64,000 bases of DNA. Origin: Triatoma infestans (Eukaryota; Arthropoda; Insecta; Hemiptera; Reduviidae). Below, piece after piece: positions 46,001 through 51,430 of the stretch. The stretch covers positions 109,177-173,176 of the forward strand of contig JAAEAF010001572.1 in assembly GCA_011037195.1 (NCBI GenBank), read 5' to 3'. The notes below the pieces were generated by a model. The model searched no databases and had not been told where the DNA came from. It saw only the letters and a program-made list of their open reading frames with translations. The translations under genes were made by a program, and so were the position numbers. Positions within the stretch are counted from its first letter, which is position 1; each line of letters starts with the position of its first letter.

Positions 46001-49000
46001 TTCATCCCTTTTAATAACCAGTTTCTGCTTATTTAGAAAATTTATTGGGTTCCACCAGATCTTCGGGTAATTGGGCAGCAGGCTTTTCAGCCAATGATTT
46101 AAATAAAAATTAATAACAAAAATTAAATAAAACCAGAAGAAATAAAGATAGAAATAAATGAAACTATTTACAGGTACAGGACAAGATCTTCTCATCCAGG
46201 CAGTATAACTAGAAATGAAAAATGTGCACGCAACATCAAGAATATATATATTTTCCAAGCAAAAGATAATAGAAATAATAAATAAGATATACCTTTACAA
46301 AAATGTTATCAGATGAAATATACATAGATACTTACACAAGTCCACAATACGAAAATCATAGAAAGTTGTTGCAATGTCCGGAAAGGCCTTCTACGACGGA
46401 TAACGGGAAAATTCGGTATCACAATTTCGCCGGCAAACTTTTATAGAGAGTTCATGAGACAGTTGTTAGTACCACCTCGCACTTTTACATACTCTCCCCT
46501 ATTGGAATGGGGAGAAGGTCAGACTGTAACTCGCCTTTGCCGCACTTCTTAATTCTAGGGCCATCTAGCGCCTTATGCGCGTATTTGGTCACACTTTCAA
46601 CGAACTGAAACCTTGTTACTGAAATAATCTTGCAGGTATATCTGAGACACGATAACATTTCTACCGGATAACGGACTATGGCTTGTTTTAGTCTTATTTC
46701 TGTGTCATTGGTAGGAGGATTCAGATATTGAAAAAGACTGGGTTAAAAAAAAAAAAAAATCTGGTTTGAATCAATTCACACTACATTCTTTTACAGCAAT
46801 TATTCTAAGTAAATAAGTAATGTTTTACTTACAAAAAATTTACAATACTCCAGGAGTGACAGCTTTAGCAGCTATAACCCCCTATAAATGGTTTGGGATA
46901 AATATTAAAAAACCCAAGCTATGTGCAGCCGATTCCTTTATAATAGAGCGCTCCTCACGCTTCTATACCTGAGCCCCAAATCAAGTCCCCCCCCCCACCA
47001 CCACCACCACGCTGCAAAGTTGATTTGTGCTTAAATTGCACCTGTCAAAAAACTTCTCTATGGTGACTCTAATATATTCTTGAACATAGTCGATGTTCGT
47101 AGAAACGTGCAGGTCTAGGATTCGGGTATACCTGGAGTGAGAAAATTACCACTCAGATGAACTTATTTTGCACCACGTGCATTGAAGCGACACTGGATCG
47201 ATATGCCAGTCTCCAGGAGGGACAGGCATTTAGTAACATTGGTCTAAACACTGTCTTATAGAGAAAAAGCTTATTCTTTTGTGAGAGCCTAGACTCCCTA
47301 CAAAACAAGGGAAATAACGCCTGGATTACCCCGCCTTATAACGCCCGCCTTTCTCTTGTTGATTCTGTCCCTTGTATGATTAGCAAAGGTAACCCTCCGG
47401 TCGAACAAATATTCAGTAAAGTAACACTTCCGATTCAAGGAAATACGTCCGAAAACCTTAGTGTCAAATGTGTTAATAAAAATATCACCTTTGGACCTTG
47501 CTGCGATATTTTTTGTTTTTGAGATATATTTTGTTCAAATACACACATCATTCGCTACAAACTTTTTTCTTTGTATTCAGCGGATCCTCAGTTTAAACGC
47601 CATTTCCAAAAATTCCACACGATTGTAGCATTTTCTCTTACAGTTATTTTAACTTACGAAAAATGTTAGTAAATAATTATGTGACTTTTTTTTTCTTAAA
47701 TTTAGGTTTTTTAAAAAAAGTAAACAAACATTATTCACTACTCTATTATGATACATTTACAATGAATGCCTATGTCTTGAGTGTTATTTTTTGATGTTTT
47801 TTTTTTGGAGACGTGTAAATATGTTGATTCATTAAGTATAAATTAGAACTGTCAGAATATGTTTATTAGCAAGTTTTTTTTTAGCAAGCATGTGTGAGGT
47901 TGATGTTTTTGTATGGGATATTGAGATGGCCGATTGAGAGGTTCCTAATTGTAAACAGTTTTACTGCGTTCAGTTATACTAATTTTGTAGGACAGTTTTA
48001 CTGCGTTCAGTTGGTCAGGATTGATTGCACAACACAACAACTGTGAATACGTTATTGGGTTGATTGTTATAAAGTGTTGAGTTATTTTCCTAAAGTTTTT
48101 TAAATATTTGTACAATAATAAGGCAATAATTAAGCAATTTGGCTGTGAAGCCTAAAATAGATATATAAACAAATGCGCAATTAGCTCAGTAGTAGCGCAT
48201 TCATTGGATTTGTAAAGTAGTGCTGTTCTCAATTCTGTGTTTTTTCTCGTAGGAGCCTCTACTGCTCATTGACCGGGCTGTGTTGCCTACAATGAAAGAA
48301 CACTACTACCGGGAGCCCGACATTGACTGAAATGCAACTGAAATCTCGAATGTTGACGCACCTTAATTGAAATAATTACCATATAAGATATTATGTAAAA
48401 TTATGAAACATGATTTATCAATTCTTGCAATTCTCATTGTAATATGATCCAAAGAGAGGGATCCATAGCAGAAAGAAAAAGACGAAAAAATGACAGGATC
48501 ACTCTCTCGGACTAGAGTGGGAGAAACTGCTTAAATACAGAGACGGGAGAGTATTTAGGGAGTCTTATAGCACAGTTCATATAGCAGTCACTACGCGTCA
48601 TCAACCTTTCTCTTTAACTCTCAATAATAATAATAAAGGTCTTTATTTAAATGACAACATAAAATAAATATGTACATTAAAAGACGACTGACAGATTTAA
48701 CTCATGGTCGAAAAACCGTCTGAGTGAGAGGCTGTCTAAATGCAATTGGAAAATTATTATTAAATTACTACAGTAAGAAATTAAATATCATATTGGCCAA
48801 AATAAAAGTCAATTAAAAATCAAATTAAATTCCAAATCTTGTCTATAACAAAAACAGATTAAAAAAAAAAAATCAAATTAAATTTTAAATATTATGCATT
48901 ATGAAAATTGAAACTTAAGTGTCCAATCTCCACAATTCAAATCTATTTACACTGATCTTTATTGTATTTCTATTTATATATATAAGTATATATATATTTA

Positions 49001-50844
49001 ATAAACTATAATTCACACTCAAATATAAGGTCCCGCTGTTTTTCTTTTTCTTTTTTTTATATAATAAATAATTTATTTGCTTGATTACAAAATTATATAT
49101 TTTCATACAAAACTGTCTTTACTTTATCCAATTTCAGTCTTTACCTCTCACTACCATTCTGTATATTTTAGTGTAAAGTCCAGGCAGTCAGTGTTGCTTT
49201 TATATTATACAATGTTCAACTTCACTTCTAGTTTGTTCATTCAAGCCAAACCATTTTCCCTCCTTCATCCAAAGAGAGGGGTCCATAGCAGAAAGAGAGA
49301 GACGAAAATGATAAGACCACTCTCTCGGACTAGAGTGAGAGAAACTGCGACGGGAGAGTATTTTAGGGAGTCTTATAGCAGAGTTCATACAGCAGTCACT
49401 ACGCGTCATCAACCTTTCTTTTTACCTCTTACTATCATTCTATATATTTTAGTGTAAAGTCCAGGCAGTCAGTGTTGCTTTTATATTATACAATGTTCAA
49501 CTTCACTTCTAGTTTATTTGTTCAAACCAAACCATTTTCTCTCCTTCATAAACCCATTGTATCATACATTTGATTGACATCATTTATTAATAGTTGAAAT
49601 TAAATATTTTAGTCAACCTTAGATCCCCCCCAAGCAGGAGATGAAACCGATAAAAGTTATAGGTTTTATTTGTACAGTATGCAACCAAATTTAAGGAAAA
49701 TTTTCATAACATTTTTCGAGAAAATTAGAAAATGCTTTAAATTTAGTATTTTGTAATTTGATTTCCTCTGTATTAGATAATTCGAAACGTAATGTATTTT
49801 AAAATTAAGCACTTTAGAGAGAAAGCAATTGCGGTCAATGTTTCCTAGAATTTTCAAAAATCAATTATTTGGGAATATATTTTAAAATAAGAGAAGGGAA
49901 TAGCTAAGTGGTTAGCGTGCTGGTCTCTCCACGCGGAAGTCCCGAGTTCGAGTCCAGCTGTGCTACCCTTAGATTTTCTCTTTCAAGGAGCTTCTGCAAC
50001 TCATTGTCCGGTAATGGACAATGTTGTCTGTAGTAACAGAACATTGTCTAGAGGCCGGTAGTGCACTGAGAAGGTACCGGACGCCTATGACCATAGATGT
50101 TAAATAATAATAATAAAAATATTTTAAGATAGCAAATGATACGAATATAAGGCATAAGAAAAAATCGTTGGAACCGTTTTTTGAGAAACATTACGAAAAA
50201 CTGAACAAACCATTCAATAAGGTAGTACTTGATTTTAACTGATTTTGCCCAGCCATTCATGTCGGTTTCCTTGAAGTTCTCAAAACGTCAATATTAAATA
50301 TGGACTACCTGTGATTTTTTGATTTTTGAGATAGTTAGTTCACACAAATATCAAATAGACCAATCGCTAAAACATAATCTGACTTAATAGCAACACTTAT
50401 ACTTTTAACGTCGGAAAGATTATAAAATGCCTTCTTTAATTGTACCTATCTTTAAGATAGTTTTGATCCAAGAGAAAAAGCAAAGCATGCCGTGAAAAAA
50501 ATATAAAAAAAATTCTTGGAATCATGCCAAACACTTTCTGTACAACCTAGTAAGAGATTATATTAGATTAAAAAAAATAGTTAAGCAAAAAAGACTTACC
50601 TCCACATCAGCAAACACTTGTCTAATATCCTTCCTTGGTCTGTATCTGGCCGCCCTTTGTCGTATAGTTTTATTCAAACTATCCACTCTTCGGCGTACAG
50701 CCATTGCCTGTTCTCTGGATAATAAACATAATGCTGATTCTAAATCCTGTTCTGATACCTCTCTACCAGACAGAAATAGAGGTTCAGTTACTTCACTTAA
50801 ACCAGCACTTTCCAACCAATCACGTTCATCAGTACATTCGCCTT
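21936..50844 (-). CDS. ARHGAP18: Rho GTPase-activating protein, ARHGAP18/28/40 (conundrum) family; 13 exons, 5' end missing
   Basis: Stimulates GTP hydrolysis by Rho-type GTPases at the cell cortex and cytoskeleton (family knowledge). Exons in transcript order: 50844-50600, 35519-35392, 30878-30739, 29604-29490, 28275-28110, 27685-27514, 27332-27238, 27092-26843, 26757-26580, 25106-24941, 24856-24690, 24610-24435 and 22060-21936. They give ~706 residues, with all phases compatible. The N-terminal part has the family block DWLESAGL...EQAMAVRRRVDSLNKTIRQR with RKDIRQVF, then a Ser-rich low-complexity linker, then FLELTALIDNAGIKI. RhoGAP runs from LFGVSLSTLLERDRQ through the arginine finger EEGLLRVGG, LLRELPQPLLT and KMSLRNVATIMAPSLF. 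The C-terminal domain has FLYEVGGNIG and AVYQSNPRAKWVIR, which marks ARHGAP18/28 rather than other RhoGAPs. One intron has a GC donor, and the first intron in view is ~15 kb. Confidence 0.95.
22061..22549. other. ARHGAP intron with hammerhead-like motif
   Basis: AT-rich intron. The only notable item is the motif at 22410-22452, listed separately. Confidence 0.5.
22410..22452 (+). ncRNA. Hammerhead-like Penelope-flank motif (degenerate)
   Basis: CCTGATGA, an extra T, a weak stem II region, then GAAA and TGTTGACC. It has the same layout as the motifs at 5134-5174 and 25698-25831, but pairing in stem II is poor here. It is probably a fossil flank. Confidence 0.4.
22550..22858 (+). repeat. Dispersed repeat ending in (AAT)n
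   Basis: Starts with CCTGTGGACGGGGATTTAGG, contains GCCTGCTTGTCGTAAAAGGC and a CA-rich patch, and ends in an (AAT)n microsatellite at about 22815-22858. The terminal AAT tract suggests retroposition. The family is not identified; the GTCGTAA-AGGCGACTAA motif is one I associate, unverified, with dispersed repeats of several invertebrates. Confidence 0.5.
22859..23969. other. ARHGAP intron, nothing recognised
   Basis: Intron sequence less A/T-homopolymeric than its neighbours, but with no frame or repeat that could be named. It could be an old element. Confidence 0.4.
23970..24045 (-). pseudogene. Decayed duplicate of part of the 24435-24610 exon
   Basis: The + strand text TTTTCGAGAACAACTACATG, then AGAATTCGGCCAACG and an AAAAATTGTAT-AGTTTAATT flank, closely matches the acceptor end of the true exon at 24575-24650. 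Read on - it gives LAEFSCSCSRKGK, compare VAELSRECSRNVK. Stops follow after about 20 codons and the donor side is not recognisable. It is an old partial local duplication of exon plus intron. Confidence 0.65.
24435..24610 (-). CDS. ARHGAP18: RhoGAP gene exon 12 of those visible
   Basis: Reads VAELSRECSRNVKSTRRDIK and ends THFLYEVGGNIG, the conserved YEVGGNIG block of the ARHGAP18/28 C-terminal domain. Acceptor is TTTATAG, donor is ATAG|GTAAGA in phase 1. Confidence 0.94.
24690..24856 (-). CDS. ARHGAP18: RhoGAP gene exon 11
   Basis: Reads KSRLLRRKGHIVTRSTVVRE, then PSSLIHVEAPQFLISSLPIP and ends ASQVVL plus AG of a split Arg codon. Acceptor is GACGCAG, donor is TTAG|GTAAGT. Confidence 0.92.
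24941..25106 (-). CDS. ARHGAP18: RhoGAP gene exon 10
   Basis: Reads LLDDKGCLKMKLSLAAHCCS, then DRLWIVPENLVAQLRRIND: the helix after the RhoGAP core and the W-x-VP-x-x-L family block. Acceptor is TTAATAG after a T-run, donor is CCA|GTTAGT. Confidence 0.92.
25107..25640. other. ARHGAP intron, nothing recognised
   Basis: AT-rich intron before the hammerhead foldback; no element was identified apart from a CA-rich patch at about 25590-25620. Confidence 0.4.
25698..25735 (-). ncRNA. Hammerhead-type motif, left arm
   Basis: On the - strand: CATC (stem I), CTGATGA, one extra T, perfect stem II GGGC/GCCC with loop GGAC, GAAA, palindromic stem III CCGG, T, C (cleavage position), GATG (stem I). All core positions of a minimal hammerhead are present. 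The extra T after the core is the only misfit. Activity is unknown. Confidence 0.6.
25794..25831 (+). ncRNA. Hammerhead-type motif, right arm
   Basis: CATC, CTGATGA, extra T, stem II GGGC/GCCT (one G-U pair), GAAA, CCGG, T, C, GATG. It differs from the left-arm copy by two bases in stem II, one leaving a G-U wobble and the other in the loop. Confidence 0.6.
25880..26410 (+). repeat. Family B repeat, tandem units
   Basis: Two or three related units, each with CTCAAG(A)A-AAT, a TGTCAAATGGT-like block, an AACCGC-TGAAAATCCGGCCA-like block, TTTGCAATATTA and a C-rich segment with GCCTTCGGCGC. The single unit at 14431-14720 belongs to the same family. It is unclassified. Confidence 0.6.
26580..26757 (-). 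CDS. ARHGAP18: RhoGAP gene exon 9 (second half of RhoGAP domain)
   Basis: Reads AMPECGRALNLLVLLLPAEH, then ALLQFLSSVVSNS and NKMSLRNVATIMAPSLFPP. The family usually has PN after the MSLxNVxxxMA helix; here PS replaces PN, a position that contacts Rho in p50RhoGAP (N194). Acceptor is TCCACAG, donor is CTCA|GTAAGT. Confidence 0.94.
26843..27092 (-). CDS. ARHGAP18: RhoGAP gene exon 8 (arginine finger)
   Basis: Reads ILTELERRCLWEEGLLRVGG with the catalytic arginine finger in GLLRVGG, then LLRELPQPLLTTRFLNTFYQ. Acceptor is AATTATAG. The donor is CATG|GCAAGT, a GC donor, because only this position keeps the phase with the next exon. Confidence 0.94.
27238..27332 (-). CDS. ARHGAP18: RhoGAP gene exon 7 (domain start)
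   Basis: Reads GNLFGVSLSTLLERDRQITS then HNVPLIFQK, the FGVPL...VPLI-K opening of RhoGAP domains. Acceptor is AAATTTAG, donor is AAG|GTAAGT. Confidence 0.94.
27514..27685 (-). CDS. ARHGAP18: RhoGAP gene exon 6
   Basis: Reads DSLSSWDEGVGRTWVDFLAE, then RPLVFLELTALIDNAGIKI and a basic run KPYKRKRKE before the domain. The ELTALID-xGI block is typical of ARHGAP18/28. Acceptor is ATTACAG, donor is GAAG|GTAAAT. Confidence 0.93.
28110..28275 (-). CDS. ARHGAP18: RhoGAP gene exon 5 (low-complexity linker)
   Basis: Reads AVVCVSRSTDDGLFNNEAPV, then SDGSSHSDTLGFEETWAEDR. It is Ser/Asp-rich and probably disordered. Acceptor is CTTGCAG, donor is AAT|GTGAGT. Phase matches both neighbours. Confidence 0.88.
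28376..29037. other. ARHGAP intron, nothing recognised
   Basis: Intron sequence up to the SINE; possibly an eroded element, but no motif could be named. Confidence 0.4.
29038..29247 (+). mobile_element. SINE-1 copy, tail type 1
   Basis: The tRNA-like head GGAAGGAATTAGCTCACTGA is followed by the body (CTCCGGTGATGAACAGTGTT, GGCAGTGCACTGAGAAGGC) and the tail CATAGATATTGACGCGCCTT with a short A-rich end. It is diverged from better copies at 43979 and 55977. Confidence 0.85.
29490..29604 (-). CDS. ARHGAP18: RhoGAP gene exon 4 (linker)
   Basis: Reads DGIRMTGYQRIGSVRVRSGS then DPTALSNIEHQAHQDSQ, with no recognised domain. It is supported by splice sites (CGTATAG acceptor, CAACA|GTAAGT donor) and matching phases. 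Confidence 0.88.
29760..30738. other. ARHGAP intron, nothing recognised
   Basis: AT-rich intron with a T-run near 30356-30370. No gene or named repeat was found. Confidence 0.4.
30739..30878 (-). CDS. ARHGAP18: RhoGAP gene exon 3 (linker)
   Basis: Reads IVPGMVNRYEPRRRPTGCSP then SHQSLFRRASRTCGDVASET. A basic, Ser-rich linker; RRAS-type sites could be phosphorylation targets (inference). Acceptor is TTCTTAG, donor is ACAG|GTATGC. Confidence 0.9.
31100..31360 (-). mobile_element. SINE-1 copy, tail type 3
   Basis: On the - strand it starts GGAAGGGATTAGCACAGGGG, has the B-box-like region near 31290-31310 and the body with CACTGTCCGGTCGCAGACA. It ends in a tail (GATCTTTGGGGTAGCTATAT) matching the copy at 55977-56251, with A-rich end at 31100-31107. 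Confidence 0.8.
31760..32650 (-). mobile_element. Jockey-type LINE reverse-transcriptase relic
   Basis: Broken - strand frames give LQFGFRTITHHNSTMLQT (RT box with QFGFR...HST), then LFKLKTYLSDAYYLITYSNR and, further on, DCNESKCMHIILTTLFRR-like text around 32110-32040. These match the central RT of Jockey-clade LINEs (FGFR-HST, YKLK-YLPD-YY). Both ends are missing and the frames are interrupted. Confidence 0.75.
32795..33036 (-). mobile_element. SINE-1 copy, tail type 2
   Basis: On the - strand: GGAAGGGATTAGCTCAATGG, GGTTCGAATC (B box), AGTGTTGTCTGTAGCTAGAG, then tail CCCAGGGGGCACAATAGATC, AGGTCGTAGAGCAG and a (CAATCTA)n end. This tail differs from type 1 and resembles the 3' end of the LINE at 41620-41680. 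Confidence 0.85.
33343..33588 (-). mobile_element. SINE-1 copy, tail type 2
   Basis: Same organisation as the copy at 32795-33036, 550 bp away in the same orientation. The sequence beyond the head of both (GTTTGTCCTTGCCTGTA) is also shared, so either the SINE is longer at its 5' end or the two form a local duplication. Confidence 0.85.
33760..34430. repeat. Divergent family A-like repeat
   Basis: Contains GCACTTCCGGTTCATCGGA-type text, CGATTTTTTTTC and the microsatellite-free CTATTC region of family A, but with many changes. Boundaries are uncertain. The 104-residue - strand frame inside is a shadow. Confidence 0.5.
34430..34720 (+). repeat. LTR-like unit (divergent)
   Basis: Shares the order CTAGAATGGGAGA, TATA-rich stretch, ACAGCAGTTACAACGCGTCA, CCTTTCTCTTTACTC and TGTAAAGCC-TGGCAGT with the units at 42843, 48447 and 49267. 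The layout (TATA, then possible start and poly(A) region) resembles an LTR. Confidence 0.5.
35020..35215 (+). repeat. Penelope-flank-like repeat, degenerate hammerhead
   Basis: Reads CATTGAAATGAAAACTCTAC, ACGATGGATGAAAATCCGCA, ACCGGTC, then GGATAAAATACCAGATGTTA. It is the reverse complement of the family seen at 51010-51180. The GAAAC box is changed to GCAAC, so a ribozyme would be dead. Confidence 0.6.
35392..35519 (-). CDS. ARHGAP18: RhoGAP gene exon 2 (linker)
   Basis: Reads RVSNDSRSRSATPDSLDSGP then HRDGFASVTSPLSPANDHH, a Ser/Pro-rich disordered linker with SP and TP sites. Acceptor is TTTCCAG, donor is CATTT|GTAAGT. Confidence 0.9.
35520..36462. other. ARHGAP intron, nothing recognised
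   Basis: AT-rich start of the 15-kb intron (35520-50599). No named feature. Confidence 0.4.
36463..36612 (+). mobile_element. SINE-1 copy, truncated
   Basis: The head AAGGAGGGGAGTAGCTCAGT and body up to GTGATGGGCAGTGTTGTTTG are present. The 3' half and tail are missing; family A follows after 36660. Confidence 0.8.
36661..37656 (-). repeat. Family A repeat, near full-length (~1 kb)
   Basis: Begins AACTTTCTCTTACTCC and ends GGAGTAAGAGAAAGTAA, a terminal inverted repeat of about 16 bp. Inside, three related modules follow one another. Each runs through a TTTTGA(T/G)AAAATCG block, a stretch of (A) and ACTTCCGG. A (CA)n tract at 37502-37527 follows CTGTTCACA. There is no open frame of note. Inverted termini suggest a non-autonomous DNA transposon of unknown superfamily. 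Confidence 0.8.
37657..38557. other. ARHGAP intron, nothing recognised
   Basis: AT-rich spacer between two family A copies. The + frame at 38403-38642 runs into family A and is not considered a gene. Confidence 0.4.
38558..39377 (+). repeat. Family A repeat, opposite orientation
   Basis: Starts TCTTTCTCTTACTCC followed by AATAAGAAGAAGTATTG, then runs through TTTCACCGGAAATATCCG and the other family modules to about 39377, where the terminus is lost against the next copy. Confidence 0.75.
39399..39611 (-). repeat. Family A internally deleted (MITE-like) copy
   Basis: Has both termini (ACTTTCTCTTACTTC and GGGGTAAGAGAAAGT) but only about 210 bp, because the central modules are missing. A complete-ended short derivative supports transposition of this family. 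Confidence 0.7.
39612..40663. other. ARHGAP intron, nothing recognised
   Basis: AT-rich intron with long T- and A-runs. No feature recognised. Confidence 0.4.
40664..41690 (+). mobile_element. LINE 3' fragment (RNase H end) with internal tandem duplication
   Basis: RNase H-end text LVPGHVGIEGNDMADAL occurs near 40735-40785 and again, as VPGHVGFEGNDMADALAKR-like text, near 41115-41170. The unit 40664 to about 41035 is repeated at 41036 to about 41407 (both start CTTACCCAAGAA). The second unit then continues through the post-RNase H tail and ends GGGGGCACAGCACAATAGAT, AGGTCGC and poly(A) at about 41690. Frameshifts and stops make it a pseudogene. The - strand frames over it are shadows. Confidence 0.8.
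41691..42842. other. ARHGAP intron, nothing recognised
   Basis: AT-rich intron. The - strand 104-residue frame (41747-42061) has no recognisable motif and is not called. Confidence 0.4.
42843..43200 (+). repeat. LTR-like unit
   Basis: Contains CCAAAGAGAGGATCCATAGC, CCACTCTCTCGGAGTAGAAT, a TAAATACAGAG promoter-like stretch and TGTAAAGTCCAGGCAGTCAG, ending TTTCTCTCCTTCAT. It is the same unit as those at 48447-49266 and 49267-49549. It is thought to be a solo LTR, but ends and target duplication are not defined. Confidence 0.6.
43235..43869 (+). mobile_element. hAT transposase relic with 3' terminal inverted repeat
   Basis: Broken + frames read NPFSVQVDDVPPVDIQLEII then NLQYDELLLHENYRK. After shifts they read CEQTFSLMNLNKSSTRSRLN and HLKAVLRIVPTS, the C-terminal hAT dimerisation region (GTF2IRD2/EPM2AIP1-like). 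The 3' end is GTGCAAAACTGTTGCCCACG then CCTG at 43869, a hAT-type terminus (CAGGCGTGGGCAAC on the other strand). The 5' terminus was not found. Confidence 0.8.
43899..43966 (+). mobile_element. SINE-1 3' fragment
   Basis: Only the end of the body (CGGTACTGCACTGAGAA) and a worn tail (ATATTGACAGGCCACAATTA) remain, directly after the hAT terminus. Confidence 0.6.
43979..44212 (+). mobile_element. SINE-1 copy, tail type 1
   Basis: The head GGGAAGGGAATAGCTAAGTG is followed by the B box GGTTCAAGTCC, body (GGCCGGCAGTGCACTGAGAA) and tail GCGCCAATGACCATAGATAT then TGACGCGCCTT, ending in an (AAT)-rich tract. It is one of the best preserved type 1 copies. The 68-residue frame across it is a shadow. Confidence 0.9.
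44213..44790. other. ARHGAP intron; unclassified GC-richer patch
   Basis: 44213-44515 is AT-rich and empty. 44520-44790 is less AT-rich and ends against a SINE-1 fragment; it may be an old element, but no motif was recognised. Confidence 0.4.
44791..44877 (+). mobile_element. SINE-1 3' half
   Basis: Starts CTGTCCGGTGAGAGAACACT and runs through GGCTCCGGGCGCCAATGACC to CTTAAATTAAAAC. The head is missing. Confidence 0.8.
44878..45529. other. ARHGAP intron, nothing recognised
   Basis: AT-rich sequence with T- and A-runs; no feature. Confidence 0.4.
45530..45860 (-). repeat. LTR-like unit, reverse orientation
   Basis: The reverse complement gives CTCTCTGACTTAGGCAGGCT, AGAGTGGGAGAACC, a TATATAAGC promoter-like box, GTCGACGCATCATG and ATAAAGTCCAGTGCAGTTAG, the same order as the unit at 42843. 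Ends are not defined. Confidence 0.5.
45861..46999. repeat. Intron with possible LTR at 46350-46700
   Basis: 46350-46700 is GC-richer. On the - strand it has CTCTATAAAAGTTTGCCGGC, a good TATA box, which could mark another solo LTR. No partner copy or target duplication was found. The rest (45861-46349 and 46701-46999) holds nothing recognised. Confidence 0.35.
47000..47420 (-). mobile_element. LINE RT-thumb fragment
   Basis: - strand frames at 47405-47330 give FDRRVTFANHTRDRINKRKA, the block following the RT palm (LG-xFDRRLTF-xxH) in Jockey/R1-type LINEs. Further on, ILDLHVSTNIDYVQEYI-like text lies at 47120-47060. It is broken by stops. Confidence 0.65.
47421..48175. repeat. Eroded family A piece, then unrecognised sequence
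   Basis: 47410-47660 has AACACTTCCGATTCAAGGAA and a CATTTTCTCTTACA-like end, a poor family A copy. 47661-48175 holds no feature; it includes a short direct duplication (GGACAGTTTTACTGCGTTCAGTT-like) near 47955-48012. Confidence 0.45.
48176..48371 (+). mobile_element. SINE-1 copy, diverged, tail type 1
   Basis: The head GCAATTAGCTCAGTAGTAGC, a worn body and the tail CGAATGTTGACGCACCTTAA are recognisable. Confidence 0.7.
48447..49266 (+). repeat. LTR-like unit interrupted by a LINE 3' fragment
   Basis: The unit's first part (48447-48622) and second part (49150-49266) are contiguous in the neighbouring unit at 49267-49549. Between them lies the insertion 48623-49137. Shared marks are CCAAAGAGAGGGATCCATAG, CACTACGCGTCATCAACCTT and GTGTAAAGTCCAGGCAGTCA. 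Confidence 0.75.
48623..49137 (-). mobile_element. LINE 3' fragment inserted in an LTR-like unit
   Basis: On the - strand it ends AATAAAGACCTTTATTATTA, an (ATT)n-tailed LINE-like 3' end. It is flanked by near-identical 12-bp repeats TCTTTAACTCTC (48611-48622) and TCTTTACCTCTC (49138-49149). No coding sequence remains. Confidence 0.65.
49267..49549 (+). repeat. LTR-like unit, second tandem copy
   Basis: Directly abuts the preceding unit with no spacer and is nearly identical over its length. A TAAATACAGAG box present in the other copies is deleted here. Frames predicted across it are shadows. Confidence 0.75.
49600..49888. repeat. Divergent family A-like repeat
   Basis: Has ATAAAAGTTATAGGTTTTAT and TTTTCGAGAAAATTAGAAAA, similar to the ATAAAAGTTGTAG and TTTTGAGAAAATCG blocks of family A, but is heavily worn. 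Confidence 0.45.
49889..50119 (+). mobile_element. SINE-1 copy, tail type 1, with target duplication
   Basis: Full head (GAGAAGGGAATAGCTAAGTG), B box GTTCGAGTCC, body and short tail CCTATGACCATAGATGTTAA with (AAT)n. ATATTTTAA occurs on both sides (49877-49885, 50120-50128), a likely target duplication. Confidence 0.85.
50120..50599. repeat. Divergent family A-like repeat in intron
   Basis: Contains AAAAATCGTTGGAACCGTTT and TTGAGAAACATTACGAAAAA, family A blocks, to about 50480. The remaining sequence leads to the splice donor of the RhoGAP exon. Confidence 0.55.
50600..50844 (-). CDS. ARHGAP18: RhoGAP gene, first exon in the window
   Basis: Reads DERDWLESAGLSEVTEPLFL, then EQDLESALCLLSREQAMAVR and RRVDSLNKTIRQRA, ending RKDIRQVFADVE. 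The W-L-x-x-AGL...QAxAVxRR-D...DIRxVF pattern is the N-terminal block of ARHGAP18/28. Acceptor is GTTACAG, donor is GAG|GTAAGT. It starts inside a codon, so at least one more exon exists upstream, beyond 50844. Confidence 0.94.
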
Positions 50845-51003
50845 CTGTAACATTGATAACAAAAAAAAAAAAATCACTATTTTTTGCTATAAAGACTTTA
50901 CTTTCTCTTGTTGTCATTTACACAGTTACATTGGCAAACAATAAACTAAAGTAACTTATACAGCAGACGTTCTTACTTTATTTAACTAAAATATGACTAT
51001 ACT
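50845..51003. other. ARHGAP intron, nothing recognised
   Basis: Short stretch of the upstream intron before the foldback. Confidence 0.4.
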
Positions 51004-51430
51004 TATTGCCAAATATGTGGATGGTTCCGCAATGCTGGATAAAATCTGGTATTTTATCCGTCGTGCATATATTTTTTTTATACGTTACCGGTTTCGGATT
51101 TTCATCCATCGTCAAAGACAATTCACCAAGTTCGTGTAGAGAGTTCATTTCAACGCAATGTTTCTGTTAGACTCGACAATTGTTGGTTTGTTGATTGTAT
51201 GTATGTGGGGAAGTTATCAATATAGTTATAACATTATGAATACAGTTATAACCTCCCGATGTATGTGCGGGGAAGTTTTTAAATATAATTATAACCTCTC
51301 CCGAGATACATATAATCAACAAACCAACAAGTGTCGTGTGTAACAGGAACATTGCGTTGAAATGAAATCTCTACACGAACTTAATAAATTTATTGTGACG
51401 ATGGTTACATGCTTGGACAGATAAAATACC
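51004..51430. repeat. Foldback with ~95-bp arms and a hammerhead-like motif
   Basis: The arms, about 51110-51203 and 51309-51400, are inverted repeats (GTTCGTGTAGAGAGTTCATT opposite the complementary text near 51370). The left border has GGTTCCGCAATGCTGGATAA. On the - strand, 51083-51116 reads ACGATGGATGAAAATCCGAA then ACCGGTAACG: stem II GGAT/ATCC with a GAAA loop, then GAAAC and CCGG. The core CUGAUGA is reduced to CGATG. The two 61-residue frames on opposite strands are mirror images caused by the palindrome. Confidence 0.75.

Noticed and set aside
49077..49457. 126-residue + strand frame
   Set aside because: Runs across the LINE fragment and two LTR-like units; no protein family resemblance.
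51158..51352. Two 61-residue frames on opposite strands with similar ends
   Set aside because: They are mirror products of the foldback at 51110-51400.
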